This document shows positions 9,830-20,297 of a stretch of 64,000 nucleotides of DNA, piece after piece (position 1 is the first letter of the stretch; each line of letters opens with the position of its first letter). The stretch lies in the NCBI GenBank assembly GCA_026018925.1, contig JAKSZU010000011.1, positions 7,736,985 through 7,800,984 of the forward strand, written 5' to 3'. The notes beneath the pieces are model-generated. The model saw only the letters and a program-made list of their open reading frames with translations, did no database searches and was not told where the DNA came from. The translations under genes and the position numbers were made by a program. This stretch comes from Tupaia tana (Eukaryota > Chordata > Mammalia > Scandentia > Tupaiidae).

Positions 9830-11010
9830 GTTTTCCTGGTATAGCTCTCCCTTCAGAACTTCTTGGAGAGCTGGTCTGATGTTGGTAAATTCTTTTAGGT
9901 TTTATTTATCTGAAAATGTTTTTGTCTTTTCTTCCCATATGAAGGATAATCTTACCAGGTATAGTATTCTTAGTTGAAGTTGTTTTTCATTTAACACTTT
10001 GAATATATTTTCCCATTCTTTCCTTGCTCACATTGTTTCTTATAAGAGGTCTGATGTTAGCCTGATGGGATAACCTTTGTAAGTAACCTGACATTTCTCT
10101 CTTGCCAACTTCAGTATCTTGTCTTTGTCTGTGGTTTTGGCCAATCTGGCTACAATATGCCTTGGAGAAGGTCTTCTTGGGTTGATTCTACGTGGAGTCC
10201 TTCGTATTTCTTGGGTTTGGATATTTGAATGCCTCTCTTGGTTTGGAAAGTCTTCTTTCAGGATTTCATGGAATAGATTATGAATGTTCTTATTAGTCTC
10301 TCCACCTTCTAGGATACTGACCATCCAGATGTTTGGGTGTTTAATGGTATCTAGTATTTATTGTATCTTTTTTTTTTGGAGAGGTTTTCGCTATAGGGCG
10401 TGTGCGCTCGCCAGACAGACAGAGAGAGACAGAGAGACAGAAAGCGAGAAATCACCCCCCCCCGGGGGGATGGTCACCCCACAATCCCCCCTCCTCCATT
10501 CTCCTCTCGGGATCTTGGGCACACACGCACACGCGCCCGGCGTGAGTTTTAAGCCACCGGGTCCGGGACGCGAGCTGTGGTTGACTACGTGGGAGTCCAG
10601 CGACATAGTCATTACACCAATTGCTGGTTCCCTATTTCTTGTATCTTATTCTCATTTTGGGGGGTTATTTTTTCAGTCTTTTTGGTGAATTTTTCTAGGT
10701 CAGAGGTTTGGTCTTCTAAATCTGAGATTTGATCTTCTGCATGATCTAATTTGCTTTTAATACTTTCAAGGGAGGTTTTGATGTCCTGTATCCTTCATCT
10801 CTAACAGTTCGGTTTGATTTTTTTTTAATGGTGTATATTTCCTCTTTCAAACTGTGTAAGAACTTCCTCACATCCTGGAACTCATCATCTCTTTTCTCCT
10901 GCATCTTCTGGAGTTCATTGTCTCTCTTTTCTTGAATCTCTTTTAGCTTTGTCACTATAAATATTCTAAATTCTTTATCTGACATTTCCATGAGCTCCAT
11001 TGTACTGTCT
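9830..11010 (-). pseudogene. L1-type ORF1 of the HAL1-like element, SINE-interrupted
   Basis: The minus-strand reading gives ELMEMSDKEFRIFIV and a lysine/glutamate-rich coiled coil (11000-10746). After a frame change comes SKLDHAEDQISDLEDQ (near 10730), and after the SINE the RRM/C-terminal part with RRPSPRHIVARLAK, LKLAREKCQVTYKGYPIRLT (10324-10040) and finally RPALQEVLKG before a stop at about 9836. The domain order equals L1 ORF1p. One SINE, at least one frameshift and one or more stops disable it. Confidence 0.85.
10370..10632 (-). mobile_element. Family A SINE inside HAL1-like ORF1
   Basis: A full-length copy with a long C/G run in its centre (CCCCCCCCCCGGGGGG). The TSD is TATTTATTGTATCTT (10355-10369) and TATTTCTTGTATCTT (10633-10647), one mismatch in 15. 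Confidence 0.92.
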
Positions 11011-11229
11011 GTGGATGATGAGGAGTTAATTCTTTTCCCTTTGAAGAGAGATATTTCTTGTGCCTCTGTGGTGGTTTCTGGTCATCTGATGGATTATACA
11101 TTTTTTTCCTATTTTCTTGGAATTAAATCTAAGTGTTCTGAGGCATGCAGGAGGAGGTGATCTGCAATCTCTTTGCAGTTCCATTTTTCTCCCTTTGTGC
11201 AGCAGATTCTGTGGGAATTGAGGATTACT

Positions 11230-11392
11230 CTGACTCTGTCTAGATCTTAGGGTTTGGAGGGTGAAGTAAGTCTGAGCAGAAAATCTTTAGTTTCTCTAGT
11301 CCCTGAAAGGGGCCACTCTCAACTCAAATGCTTCTGAAAGGGCCTATTATTGGCCTGTCCTGTCTAGATCTTGGGTTCTGGAGGGTGAAGTC
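11230..11392 (-). promoter_or_regulatory. Monomer-like 124-bp repeats at the 5' end of the HAL1-like element
   Basis: CTGTCTAGATCTT, then GGTT(T/C)(G/T)GGAGGGTGAAGT, occurs at 11236 and again at 11360. The 124-bp spacing equals that of the sense-strand L1 monomers at 2086-3775, though the sequences do not obviously align. A promoter role is inferred from position. Confidence 0.55.
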
Positions 11393-11396
11393 TCTC

Positions 11397-11655
11397 CTAT
11401 TGTAGTTTTGATTTATACTTCCATAGTGACTGATAATGTTGAACATCTTTTGATATGTTGATTTGTCATCTGTATGTCTTTGGTAAATGTCTGTTCAGAA
11501 CTTCTGCCCATTTAAAAAATTGGGTTGTCTGTTTCTTATTCTTGAGTTTTGAATGTTCTTTATGTATCATTAATACATGTTCTTCAAGAGATTATCAGAT
11601 TTTAAGTACAAATATTTTTTCCTAGTTTATAGCTTGTCTTATGTTTTATTTAAAA
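11397..11655 (-). mobile_element. Old L1 3' UTR, antisense, right half
   Basis: TTTGATTTATACTTCCATAGTGACTGATAATGTTGAACATCTTTTGATATG continues the element broken at 8752. GTCTGTTCAGAACTTCTGCCCAT and TTCTTTATGTATCATTAATACATG follow in the order expected for old L1s. Confidence 0.75.
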
Positions 11656-11743
11656 ATTTATTTTAAAAAAAGATTTGTTTTGTTAAAAAGACTGATTTAG
11701 AAATGAAACTTTATCAATGTCTCAACACCACTTATTGACTAAA

Positions 11744-11791
11744 TTTTTTTTTCTTTTTGCTGTAGGGCACATTACCTGCCAGAGACCGAGT

Positions 11792-11822
<31 letters not shown>

Positions 11823-11894
11823 CTCCCCTGGGTGGAGGGATGGCCATGCCATAATCTCTTCTTTAGTTCTTCTCTTGGATTTTGGGTATGCATA

Positions 11895-11935
<41 letters not shown>

Positions 11936-12027
11936 CCAGGGTGATTTTTAAGCCACTGGGTCCAGGACTCCATCTGTGCAGGCAGCCATGTGGGATCCAG
12001 TGCCTTCTCCATTCTACCTGCTGGCTG
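11744..12027 (-). mobile_element. Family A SINE with internal microsatellites
   Basis: It ends in CTACCTGCTGGCTG (head). The body holds a (GA)n expansion at 11791-11816 and a (CA)n expansion at 11894-11933. Both sit at the family's naturally GA-rich and CA-rich positions, so they are grown from SINE sequence. Confidence 0.85.
11894..11933 (+). repeat. (CA)n microsatellite
   Basis: About 17 CA units with slight interruptions at the left edge. It derives from the CA/CG block of the host SINE. Confidence 0.95.
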
Positions 12028-12124
12028 AAAAAAATAATTATAAATGCATTCATTTTAAAGTCATTTTTATTTGTGATACTGAGTAAAATTTTAGAGTGAA
12101 TTTATTATAGCAATAAGCATTTAT

Positions 12125-12230
12125 GTTCTTGTCCTGGCTTAGCCACTAGGTATGTGACCTTAAGTATGTCTTTAATTTCTCCAGGCTCAATTTCCTCAGC
12201 AGCAAATGTTCAACTCTGAACATAAGCTCT
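12125..12230 (-). mobile_element. MIR fragment
   Basis: CTTGTCCTGGCTTAGCCACTAGGTATGTGACCTTAAGTATGTC, then TTTCTCCAGGCTCAATTTCCTCA, is the antisense MIR core region. Confidence 0.7.
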
Positions 12231-12428
12231 TCAGAGTTACTACACAGAAGGCAATGACACTCTGTTAATAGCTTTCCTCAGAAGTTATAGTTTTGTCTTG
12301 TTTTGTTTATATAATTTTATAATAACATAATAGTGTCTTTTGTTTATAATACCATTCATATTTTTTGTTGATTTGATTTAAGTTGCTTTAGGTCTAGAAA
12401 ATGTGTATGCAAAGATAAAGGGGGAAGA

Positions 12429-12672
12429 GGGTCTGGTCCCGTGGCCTAGTGCTTAAGAGAGCCAGATCCCACATGACCAACTACAGTTCGAATCCTGGCC
12501 CTGATGTCTTGAAAAACATGCCAGGCACATGTGCATGCCTGTTTGAAAGTCTAAGAGAATGAAGAAGAGATTGGATGTGACCATAGCCCACTGGGCATAC
12601 TCTCTCCCTCTTTCTCTGTCTTTCTCTGGTCAGTGCACAGTCTATGGCAATTAAGAAAAATTCTAAAAAGAA
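12429..12672 (+). mobile_element. Family A SINE, CCYGTGGCCTAGTG-head subtype
   Basis: The head reads GGTCTGGTCCCGTGGCCTAGTGC with GGATCCC-type anticodon-arm sequence (CAGATCCCACATGACC) in place of GGACTCCC. This defines a separate subtype, shared with 13700, 34491, 52583 and 62641. An AAAGAAAAGG-type tail closes it. Confidence 0.8.
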
Positions 12673-13690
12673 AAGGAAAGATTGCTATGAGAAAGAGAGT
12701 CTACATTTTATCACACTAAAACATCAGCACTGAATTTATTTTAAACAATTTCACTCAAAATATGTTACTTGAAAGATTCTAAATTACTTCATATATATCA
12801 CTGGTAATATTTAGGGGGCACTGAAGCTATGTTAATCAGCCAACTAAACCAATCATTACATTAATTTGAGGTATAGAGCTCAAATATGTTTTGAAGACAC
12901 ATTCAATTCTAGTGTCTCCCCCCACCACCATTTTATTATGAAAAAATCTCCAATGTACAAAAGTTGCAAGGAATATGCAGTGAACACTCAGCGCAGACTA
13001 CATAGATTCTATGACTAACACCTTTCTGGATTTCCTTTATCGTATATCCATCTTTCTATCAGTTACCCTTTTGTCAATTTACCTCATTTTCTCATGCATT
13101 TCAAAAGCACTGAATTTTCAAAATTGAAGAATTTATCAACAAGAATTTTTTTGGTTGTATGATGGGATCATTGTTTCTAGCATATATTGAGTTAAAAAAA
13201 AAATCCTTCTAAATCCTGCCGAAGATCTCAAACCTGGGGAATTCTCCAAACAAACAAACAAAGTTCTTGTACCCCCCCTGATGTGTTGAATCTGGATCTG
13301 GAATAAAGCTCTAATATAAAAGTCCTTCTCATGATCCCACGACCCTCCCGTCTTCATCTCCACGTGGTGTTTGAATAACCAGCTAAGGCATTAGCTTAGA
13401 TGTAGTTGAGCCAGTTAGAAGCAGCACTCACGGGAGCTATGGCATGCCTCCATTACAGAATTCTAAGAAGGCTGAGGGAATGACATTTTAGAAGAAGTAG
13501 AATTTGAGGAAGGTAAGGTGTGCTTAGTCTGAGCAGAAATTAGACTGGTGCCCTGACACAGCCTTTTGCAAACTTCGTTGTAAATAATTATTTCAAAGAA
13601 ATTTTTTAAAAGAGATGCTTGGGCTTTAACCAAGAAATTCTAATTTGGAAACTCTGAATGAGATCCCACTCATTGTAATTTTAATAAAAA
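12673..13690. other. Unassigned sequence
   Basis: This is A/T-rich non-coding sequence. An old repeat of unknown type may lie at 12930-13110. A (CAAA)n-like run is at 13251-13262. No gene was recognised. Confidence 0.4.
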
Positions 13691-13699
13691 AATGTTGAG

Positions 13700-13958
13700 T
13701 TAACCACACCGACTAGTGAATAAGAGAGCTGGATCCCACGTGGCGGACTGTGGTTCAAACCTCGGACCTGGGGATTTGGAAAACACACTGGGTACCTGAG
13801 CATGTGTGCCCCAAATCCAAAAGAGTGGAGAAATGGAGGAGAAGGGATGGCAGGGTGACCATAACGCAGTGGGAGCACTTTCTCCCTCTTCTTTCCTTCT
13901 CATTGATCTCTGGTGAGCTCACGTGCTTTCTGGCAATTTAAACAACAACAACAAAACA
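13700..13958 (+). mobile_element. Family A SINE, GGATCCC-head subtype, diverged
   Basis: GAATAAGAGAGCTGGATCCCACGTGGC starts the recognisable part. It continues with CCCCAAATCC and GGAGAAATGGAGGAGAAGG, and ends in an (AAC)n tail. Confidence 0.8.
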
Positions 13959-14031
13959 GTGTAGACAGTCTGGATACCACTGGTTTATAACCAAGTATTT
14001 AGAACTTTCTCCAGATAGAAAGACGTGTTGC

Positions 14032-14180
14032 ATCTCAGCCACCATGATGCAAGTCACATGAGTCCCAGGTTTCATTTCTGGACCAAGCTAAAAGGCCGAG
14101 TACAGTGCTCCGTGCCTGTACTCCTAGATAACTGGGAAGCCAGAACAAGAGGACGGCAACATGTCAAAAACCTGTAAAAG
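14032..14180 (+). mobile_element. Family C composite SINE (tRNA head plus 7SL-like 3' part)
   Basis: A degenerate tRNA-like head (GATGCAAGTCACATGAGTCCCAGGTTTCATTTC) is followed by AAAGGCCGAGTACAGTGCTCCGTGCCTGTACTCCTAG. That second part parallels the Alu/7SL start GGCCGGGCGCGGTGGCTCACGCC and the TGTAATCC motif. Confidence 0.65.
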
Positions 14181-14197
14181 ATACATCTTTCTCTTTT

Positions 14198-14470
14198 TTT
14201 AAAATTTTTTTATTTTTTGGAGAGGGTTTTTCTTATTGGGCGTTTGCACTCGCCAGAAAGACAGAGAGAGACAGAGAGACAGAAAGCGAGAAATCACACC
14301 CCAGGGGGGGTGGCCACGCCGCAATCCCTTCTCCTCCATTCTCCTCTCGGGATCCTGGACACGCACGTACACACACCCGGTGTGAGTTTAAGCCACTGGG
14401 TCCGGGACTCGAACCGCAGTGGACTACATGGGAGTCCAGTGACATAGCTATTATACTAACTGCTGGTCCC
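14198..14470 (-). mobile_element. Family A SINE, full length
   Basis: A clean 14-bp TSD, CATCTTTCTCTTTT, occurs at 14184-14197 and 14471-14484. The copy directly abuts a family C SINE on its left. Confidence 0.93.
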
Positions 14471-14644
14471 CATCTTTCTCTTTTCTCTTTCTCTCTCTTT
14501 CTATTATTATTATTATTTTAAACACGGGTGAGGGTACAAAGAAACTAGCCGAGCCAGGATAGCTTTTAGTACGAGCTGAGTGATAGTGTGTGCAGGGATG
14601 GATGGGAAAGTTCCCTCATCACCACAGCATCGTCAGCACTTACC

Positions 14645-14905
14645 ATTATTTAATTTAAAAAAAAAATTAATTTTAACCATTCTGACTGGGGTTAAGTGGT
14701 ATCTCATTGTGGTTTTGATTTGCATTTCCCTTTTGATAAGAGATGTCGAGCGCGATTTCATATGCTTTAGGGCCATTCGTATGTCTTCTTTGAAGAATTG
14801 TCTTTTCAGCGCAATTTCCCGTCTTTTAACTGGATTATTTTTTGTGTGTGTGTAAGCTGCTTGAGTTCCCTGTATATTCTGGTTATCAGACCCTCGTCTG
14901 GAGCC
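14645..14905 (-). mobile_element. L1 3' region, antisense
   Basis: TTCTGACTGGGGTTAAGTGGTATCTCATTGTGGTTTTGATTTGCATTTCCC is a classic antisense L1 segment. It is followed by GTCTTCTTTGAAGAATTGTCTTTTC and TTCCCTGTATATTCTGG. It is less diverged than the other old L1 3' regions in this window. Confidence 0.8.
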
Positions 14906-15900
14906 TTGGCGGTGTCTCCTGCTGGAATTCCTGCTGGGTGACTGGTAGGACAGGCCATCAAAAGCTGAGCGGCATGAAGCGCCTTATAGACAAGCGTGGC
15001 CCAGTACCAAGCCCGTGTGCTGTGAAAGGGAAAGATGCAACTGAGTTCCAGGCAGAGTTTTGCACCCAAACTTGTGTTCCAATCCTGGCTACCATCTGGG
15101 AACCAGCAAGGAAGAGGTGTTTGAGGGAAAACCAAATGAATTGTCTGACTTTTAAGTGTAAGACGTTGAACACAGCAACGCTTATTTATTATTCGTGGGG
15201 CTCAGTGAAGTATACAAGGAAGGGAGAATTAGGTGAACTAAAGACCCCAGAGGACAGTGGTCCTTGGCATTATGCAATAGCGATACATAGTGGGAGGTGT
15301 TCGTTCCAAATGGCAGCCATCGGCAAGGCTCAGAGAGACTTTGAGGCTTTAGGGCACTATTGGCACCTAAGTATCAGGAGAAGAAAATGGCGGCCACCAT
15401 CCAATCATGAACTGGAGTTAACATTATTCTTCTTGTGAGCATGCTGAGAGAGTCAGGGATTGGAGGCGATTTTCAAGGGAAGAATGTTCTGTCAATTAGT
15501 GGCAACCTTTGGGCAAGAGTCAGTCAAATATAAATTCTGTAGGTGCTGAAATTAACTCTCAAATGCTTGTTAGGTGAAGCTAAAAATTTGTAAAGAAGTC
15601 CAAAGCAAATAAAGGCCCAAAGAAATGAATGAGGCAGCATATTAAGGCTGGGAAGAACAGATGCTTCTTAAACTCGTCTTTGTCCTAATAGATACTATTC
15701 TCTTTATGTTCTGCTAATTAAAAGTAACTTTATTAATTTAAACGTAACAGGAAATCGTTGTTCAGACTGCAGGCGGCAGGGTGTTCCTAACAACTGCGGT
15801 GTTCCATGCTTCTGTGGTGTTTTTCTTTTCTTTGACCTTGGTTTACTGATTCTTTTGTTTTTTAAGTTTCCTTCTTTTCTTCCTTTCTTTTCTCTCTTTC
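14906..15900. other. Unassigned sequence
   Basis: No known repeat was firmly recognised. Two short phrases, AAATGGCAGCCATC and GAAAATGGCGGCCACC, resemble the start of some L1 leaders, but nothing else supports this. A T/C-rich stretch runs from 15820 to 15915. Confidence 0.4.
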
Positions 15901-15911
15901 TCTTTTTCATT

Positions 15912-16159
15912 ATTTCCTTTGCTATAGGGCATATCCCAGAGAATGACAGAAAGAGAGAAAGTGAGAAATCACTTTCCCAGGGCAGGGGTAGGGGGTGACC
16001 ACGCTGCAATCTCCCTTCTCCTCCATCCTCCTCTTGGGATTTGGGGCACATATGCACGTGTGCCAAGTGTGCTTTTCAAGCCCCCGGGTCTGGGACTGAA
16101 ACCACTCAGTTGGCCATATGGGATTCAGCCCCCTTAACCACCATACTACTGGCTGGCCC
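15912..16159 (-). mobile_element. Family A SINE
   Basis: It starts in TTTGCTATAGGGCATATCCC and ends with a head reading CTACTGGCTGGCCC. It is an older copy, with GGGATTTGGGGC in the centre. Confidence 0.85.
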
Positions 16160-16195
16160 TACTTCTTTCTTTCTTGCATGAGCAAGAAAGACAGA

Positions 16196-16248
<53 letters not shown>

Positions 16249-16420
16249 ACCCAAAAGTAACTCAATGCCATAATCCACCTCCAGCCTCAACCAGCCCCAG
16301 ACCATGGGCACATGCATGCCAGCACACTCAGGAAGGTCTCCATATTGCAAACCTAGAACTTTCCAAAGCAGGTAACCCTCATGGAGCATTGTGCTTTATA
16401 GCTGCCCCACAATCTGCCCA
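16160..16420 (-). mobile_element. Family B SINE with (GA)n expansion
   Basis: After a perfect (GA)n tract at 16199-16244 come CCACCTCCAGCCTCAACCAGCC, CATGGGCACATGCATGCC and GAACTTTCCAAAGCAGGTAACCC. This is the antisense family B body and head, with its expected order. Confidence 0.7.
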
Positions 16421-17657
16421 CCGCACATGCCCCCATTCTGTTTTGGTAGACTTTCTTGACTCCTTCTGCTCTGATACCGTGTAAAAATGTATGCCTTTCT
16501 CTCCTTCACACAAAGAAGTGATCTGTCTGTGGTGCTATTTCCGGTGGGATGAGAACTACAGTGTGGATGCTTGTCCTTCCATTCAGCACTTCCCAGTCTT
16601 CTGCTTGAAAACCCTCCACAGAGGTGGCTACTGGCCTGGGTGGGCTCAGGGACACCTGGTATGAACAATGTCATTATGCTTCCCAACAAAAGGCCCTGAG
16701 CCCTCCCTCGGGCTCAAAACACAATAGATACGTTTGAAAAGAATCTACCATGATTTAATTTTTCTCCAGAGGTACCCAACATCAATTTTGGAATATTTAA
16801 GAGCACACTAACTCTAACATGTTGGCCACCAAGATACTCCCATTTGGAACTTGGTAAAACTGGAACTTGATGGAACAACTTTTCTTGAGGGTGTGTGCTC
16901 AGAGCATACAGAGGTAGTGAGGAAGAACCCTGTATCCGGGTCATTCTTTAGTACCACAGCTGATCGTTTTAGAGCTACGCAGTCATGGTGAAGTGGGCAG
17001 GGGTGTAAGGGGAACACCATTAGGTGGAATTTGGGGCTCAAATAAAAGCCTAATGTAGAGAGAGTTCTTGCAACATCAGAATGTAAATAATTTACTTTAC
17101 TCGTTCGTTCAGCAGGGTGAGGGGAGGGAAGATTAATGGGCAGTTTAAAAGAAAGTCCAGTTTAAAACCTTTGCTACCCTGATGTCAGGGCAGCAAGAGC
17201 TAGTTTAATCCAAACAAAAGGGCGACTCACCCATTCAGAGGGCTGGGAGACCACACAGTGGCTCCGAATTGCCCATTGGTAGGGTCTCGCTCTTTATAGA
17301 CCATTTGTTTCCATTTGTAGTGAAAAAGGAGAGGCTCTTGCAGAGGTTAAGTCACCCAGTTATTTGTTATAAACTTTCAGAAAGGAATGGGTTTGAAACA
17401 AGTCTTAAGTGTTTCAGTGACAAATATTTAACGTCGCCTCTGAGATTTATGGCACTGCTGTTTGCCCTTTGAAAGCTTTTAGTTCAGTGGCAAAGGTTAC
17501 TGGGGGCTCGCCCAGCAGAAAGGAGGCTCTTCTGTGGTTGTTTTTATCATTTTAGCCTTGCCTGGAGAGGATTCCGAAGTTTCAGTCATGAATAATCGCC
17601 TTCCTTCTCACACGTTCATTTGTCCTCCACCCTCGTCCTCTGGGACTAATCGAAGGC
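16421..17657. other. Unassigned sequence
   Basis: No repeat family was recognised. Short open frames exist on both strands but none resembles a known protein. Confidence 0.4.
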
Positions 17658-18116
17658 ATGTCAGTGCTCCCGGTGTCAGGTCTGCTGGCTGTCACACCTC
17701 CGCAGATGCAGTGTAGGGCAGGAGGGCGGCTCTGGGCCATCCCTGCAGCCCTGGACCACGGAGCAGGGAGGCCCAGGGGTCCCGCACCTGCTGGGAGTCA
17801 CCACTACTCAGGCCGGAACACCTGCTGTGTTCGGATGTCTGCACTAGAAAAATCCAAGTGGCACTTTGAAGCCAAGGAGGCCTCATTTCCTTTTAATATC
17901 TCAAATTTTGATGACAAGAGCCCCCACTGGTTTGAATACCAGAAACTAGGACTCCTGAAGGAGCCCTGGCTATTTCTGATGGAAAACTGGGTCCCATATT
18001 ACGCTGCCATGAAGAAGTATACTCTACAGGCCCCTGTGGGGTCACAGCCGCCAGCTGCTAGTGACCACACTGCCACCACCCGGCCCTGGGGTGCCGGGGG
18101 CCTTCTCTGTCAATGA
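17658..18116 (+). other. Open frame of 152 codons in repeat-free sequence, function unknown
   Basis: An ATG-initiated frame of 152 codons lies in the most G/C-rich repeat-free part of the window. The middle, from about codon 60 to 115, has ordinary amino-acid composition (KWHFEAKEASFPFNISNFDD, ENWVPYYAAMKKY) while the ends are low-information. I do not recognise a domain. No promoter, splice or poly(A) signal decides the matter. It may be a chance frame or an exon of unknown identity. Confidence 0.15.
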
Positions 18117-18237
18117 TGCGAAGACAGGACCAGAGATTAATGAGGGCTTTACCAAACGACCAAATGTGACTTAGAAGAACTCTCTAGAGCTGTCCAAGCC
18201 CATTGTAGAGACTTCACCAGACTCTGTAACGAAAGTG

Positions 18238-18650
18238 AGGGCGTTTATCATGTGCCAGGCACTGGTCTAGGCACTGTATTCGGGGGTGTGTATGCATATG
18301 TGTGGCATTTTAGACAAGGCCTTGCTGTGTGGCCGTCCTCCTGCTTCTGCCTCCACAGCATGTGACTTTTCAGGTGTGCCAGGAAATGGCCCTGAGCCTC
18401 TCCGCGTGGCCTCAGCCTGCGGTACTCAGCGTCCAGCACACAATGCAGCTGCTGGGCCTGTCTAGCATTTTGTGTGTGTCAGTATCAGCCCATTCATCTT
18501 CACGAAGTCCTATGAGATACAGAACCGTTACAGACAAGGACACTAGGGCACCGAGGGATTCACTGCCCGCTCGAGGGCCACACAGGAAATGCAGAGTGGG
18601 ATCTGAATTCTGGTCTCCAGACTCCAAGGCCTCTCAGCTGCTGCACTGTC
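18238..18650 (+). mobile_element. MIR element, interrupted
   Basis: TTTATCATGTGCCAGGCACTGGTCTAGGCACTG (18246-18280) and ACAAGGACACTAGGGCACCGAGGGATTC, then GGGCCACACAGGAAATGCAGAGTGGGATCTGAATTCTGG (18534-18620), are the two parts of a MIR in correct order. An insert at about 18290-18475 separates them. Confidence 0.75.
18290..18460 (-). mobile_element. Family C composite SINE inside MIR
   Basis: ACAAGGCCTTGCTGTGTGGCC, GTCCTCCTGCTTCTGCCTCC and TTCAGGTGTGCCA parallel antisense Alu/7SL sequence. A degenerate tRNA-like head follows on the right (GCCCTGAGCCTC to GCGTCC). Confidence 0.5.
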
Positions 18651-18810
18651 CAACCTTCCTGTCCCCCAGGGGAGCTCCATGTATTTCTCTGCCTTCAAGT
18701 TCAGGCCCAACTGCTGGGAGGTCCTACAGGTAAAGGAATTTCCCCTTTTAGGCATCCTAAGATCCATCCCCCAAAGCTTCCTTTCTTATCTCAAGGGAAA
18801 AAAAAAAAAA

Positions 18811-18985
18811 GATTGATGTCTAGGTGGTTAAGGCACTGGACTCCCACATGGCCTACCCAGTTTGAGTTCCAGACCTGACAGCTTGCTTTCTAACTTTCCC
18901 TCTCTCTTTGTCTCTCTCTCTGGTGAGCACACACACACACTATAGCAAATTAAAAATAAATAAATAAAATAAAATAAATAATTCT
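18811..18985 (+). mobile_element. Family A SINE, short variant
   Basis: GGTGGTTAAGGCACTGGACTCCCACATGG is the head. A TC-rich body, a short CA run and an (AAAT)n tail follow. The extreme 5' end is degenerate. Confidence 0.85.
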
Positions 18986-19463
18986 TTAAAAAAGAAGACG
19001 GATCTCTTAAAAAATAATGAACAGCCCATTTCCTTTGGAAGAAACTCTGATTCTACCTACAGAAGGGGTAGAATTGCTTTTTCCCTCTCCCAAAGAGTCA
19101 GTCCTACAAAGGATGCCATGAAATACTGTAAGTCCATTTCCCAAGGTCGGGGCTATCAGTCAGCATACAGCAAAGCCTTTCCCATCTCTTTCTCCAGTCT
19201 CCTTTTCTAAAGAGGAGGAGAACAGGAATCAGGGTTGTGTGTTGCGCGCCCCTTCTCCTGGCTGTCTTTGAGCAGTCCAGTGAATGACAGCACACAGGAC
19301 TCTGGGAGAAACAGCAGCCACATAGAGAGAGAAGGGAGTCTAAATTTCTACCTTTTCTGGTTCTGGACACTAGAAATCAACACATGCCCAGGCCTCTGCA
19401 TTATAAAAACCAAAATCTCTATGTGTGATTCTTTTTTCCCCTTTTTCATAAGTGTTGACTTAC

Positions 19464-19572
19464 TGGGGTCAGCAGGTGGCATGGTGGTTGAGGAGCTGGA
19501 CTCCCACATGGCCAGCTGTGGTCTGAGTCCTGGACCTGGCAGCTTGAAAATCACACGGGGTGTGCGCATCTA

Positions 19573-19608
<36 letters not shown>

Positions 19609-19762
19609 ACGCGCATCTGAAATTCCAGGAGGAAAATTGAGAAGGGATCGTGGTATGGCCATCCTCCCTGGGGTGATTTCTCTTTTTCTCTCTCTGTGTC
19701 TCAGTCTCTTTCTTGTTGATGAGCACATGTGCCTCATGGCAAACAATCTTTAAAGAATTTAA
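19464..19762 (+). mobile_element. Family A SINE with (GT)n expansion
   Basis: The head GGGGTCAGCAGGTGGCATGGTGG is well kept. A perfect (GT)n tract lies at 19576-19606 in the position of the family's GT/CG block, and the body continues to a short tail. Confidence 0.9.
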
Positions 19763-20094
19763 AAATGATGGTGGCAACTATTGACTTAGAATGTGTATTA
19801 TTGAGAAGGTATGTTATAGGTAATGTAGACATGACCTAAAATATGTGAAATAATATGTGTCCGTATGTGCAAATACTTTGCTATTTTATGTAAGGGACTT
19901 CAGCATCCACAGAGTTTGCAGGGGATCGGAACCAATCCCCAGGGGAATTTGCTTTGCATTTGCTGATTAACCGATCCTGTTCAAGTGGTAATCCCGACCA
20001 GCCTGAGGCAGCATGGATTTCTACTAGTGTTTTTAAATGTTAATAAAAGGTATCAACATCAATTTAATGAAAAGATGAAATAATTCTGAAGGAA

Positions 20095-20258
20095 TTTTTA
20101 CCACACAAAACTTTAGATTTGCTTCAGCCTCCCGAAAGCTGAGACTACAGATGCATGCCACTGCACCTGGCTGTTGGGAGTCGGACCTGTGCCTACCATG
20201 TGGTCTCAGCCTGTGGGACAGCAATATCTTACTAGCACACCCACCATGGCTGGGCCCA
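20095..20258 (-). mobile_element. Family C composite SINE
   Basis: GCTTCAGCCTCCCGAAAGCTGAGACTACAGATGCATGCCACTGCACCTGGC is a clear antisense Alu/7SL segment. It continues without a break into an antisense tRNA-like head (GAGTCGGACCTGTGCCTACC, then CTAGCACACCCACCATGGCTGGGCCC). Confidence 0.75.
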
Positions 20259-20297
20259 CTTCATATGTATTATGTACGAATCTAGAAATTCCTATGT

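Larger units (their letters stand above)
8753..11392 (-). mobile_element. HAL1-like (half-L1) element, near full length
   Basis: On the minus strand the order is: 5' region with two 124-bp monomer-like repeats (11236 and 11360), ORF1 (about 11010 to 9830), a short L1-like spacer, then a 3' UTR of about 900 bp and an A-rich end near 8944. ORF2 is absent. At most about 15 of its first codons can be traced (near 9735). An extra 3'-end copy lies at 8753-8943. The flanks (8738-8752 and 11393-11410) share CAT(A/T)GTAGTTTT-like sequence, an imperfect TSD within an old L1. Confidence 0.75.

Noticed and set aside
14842-15438. Plus-strand frame of 198 codons
   Set aside because: Its start lies in antisense L1 sequence and the remainder shows no domain or coding-like feature. 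It is more likely a chance frame.
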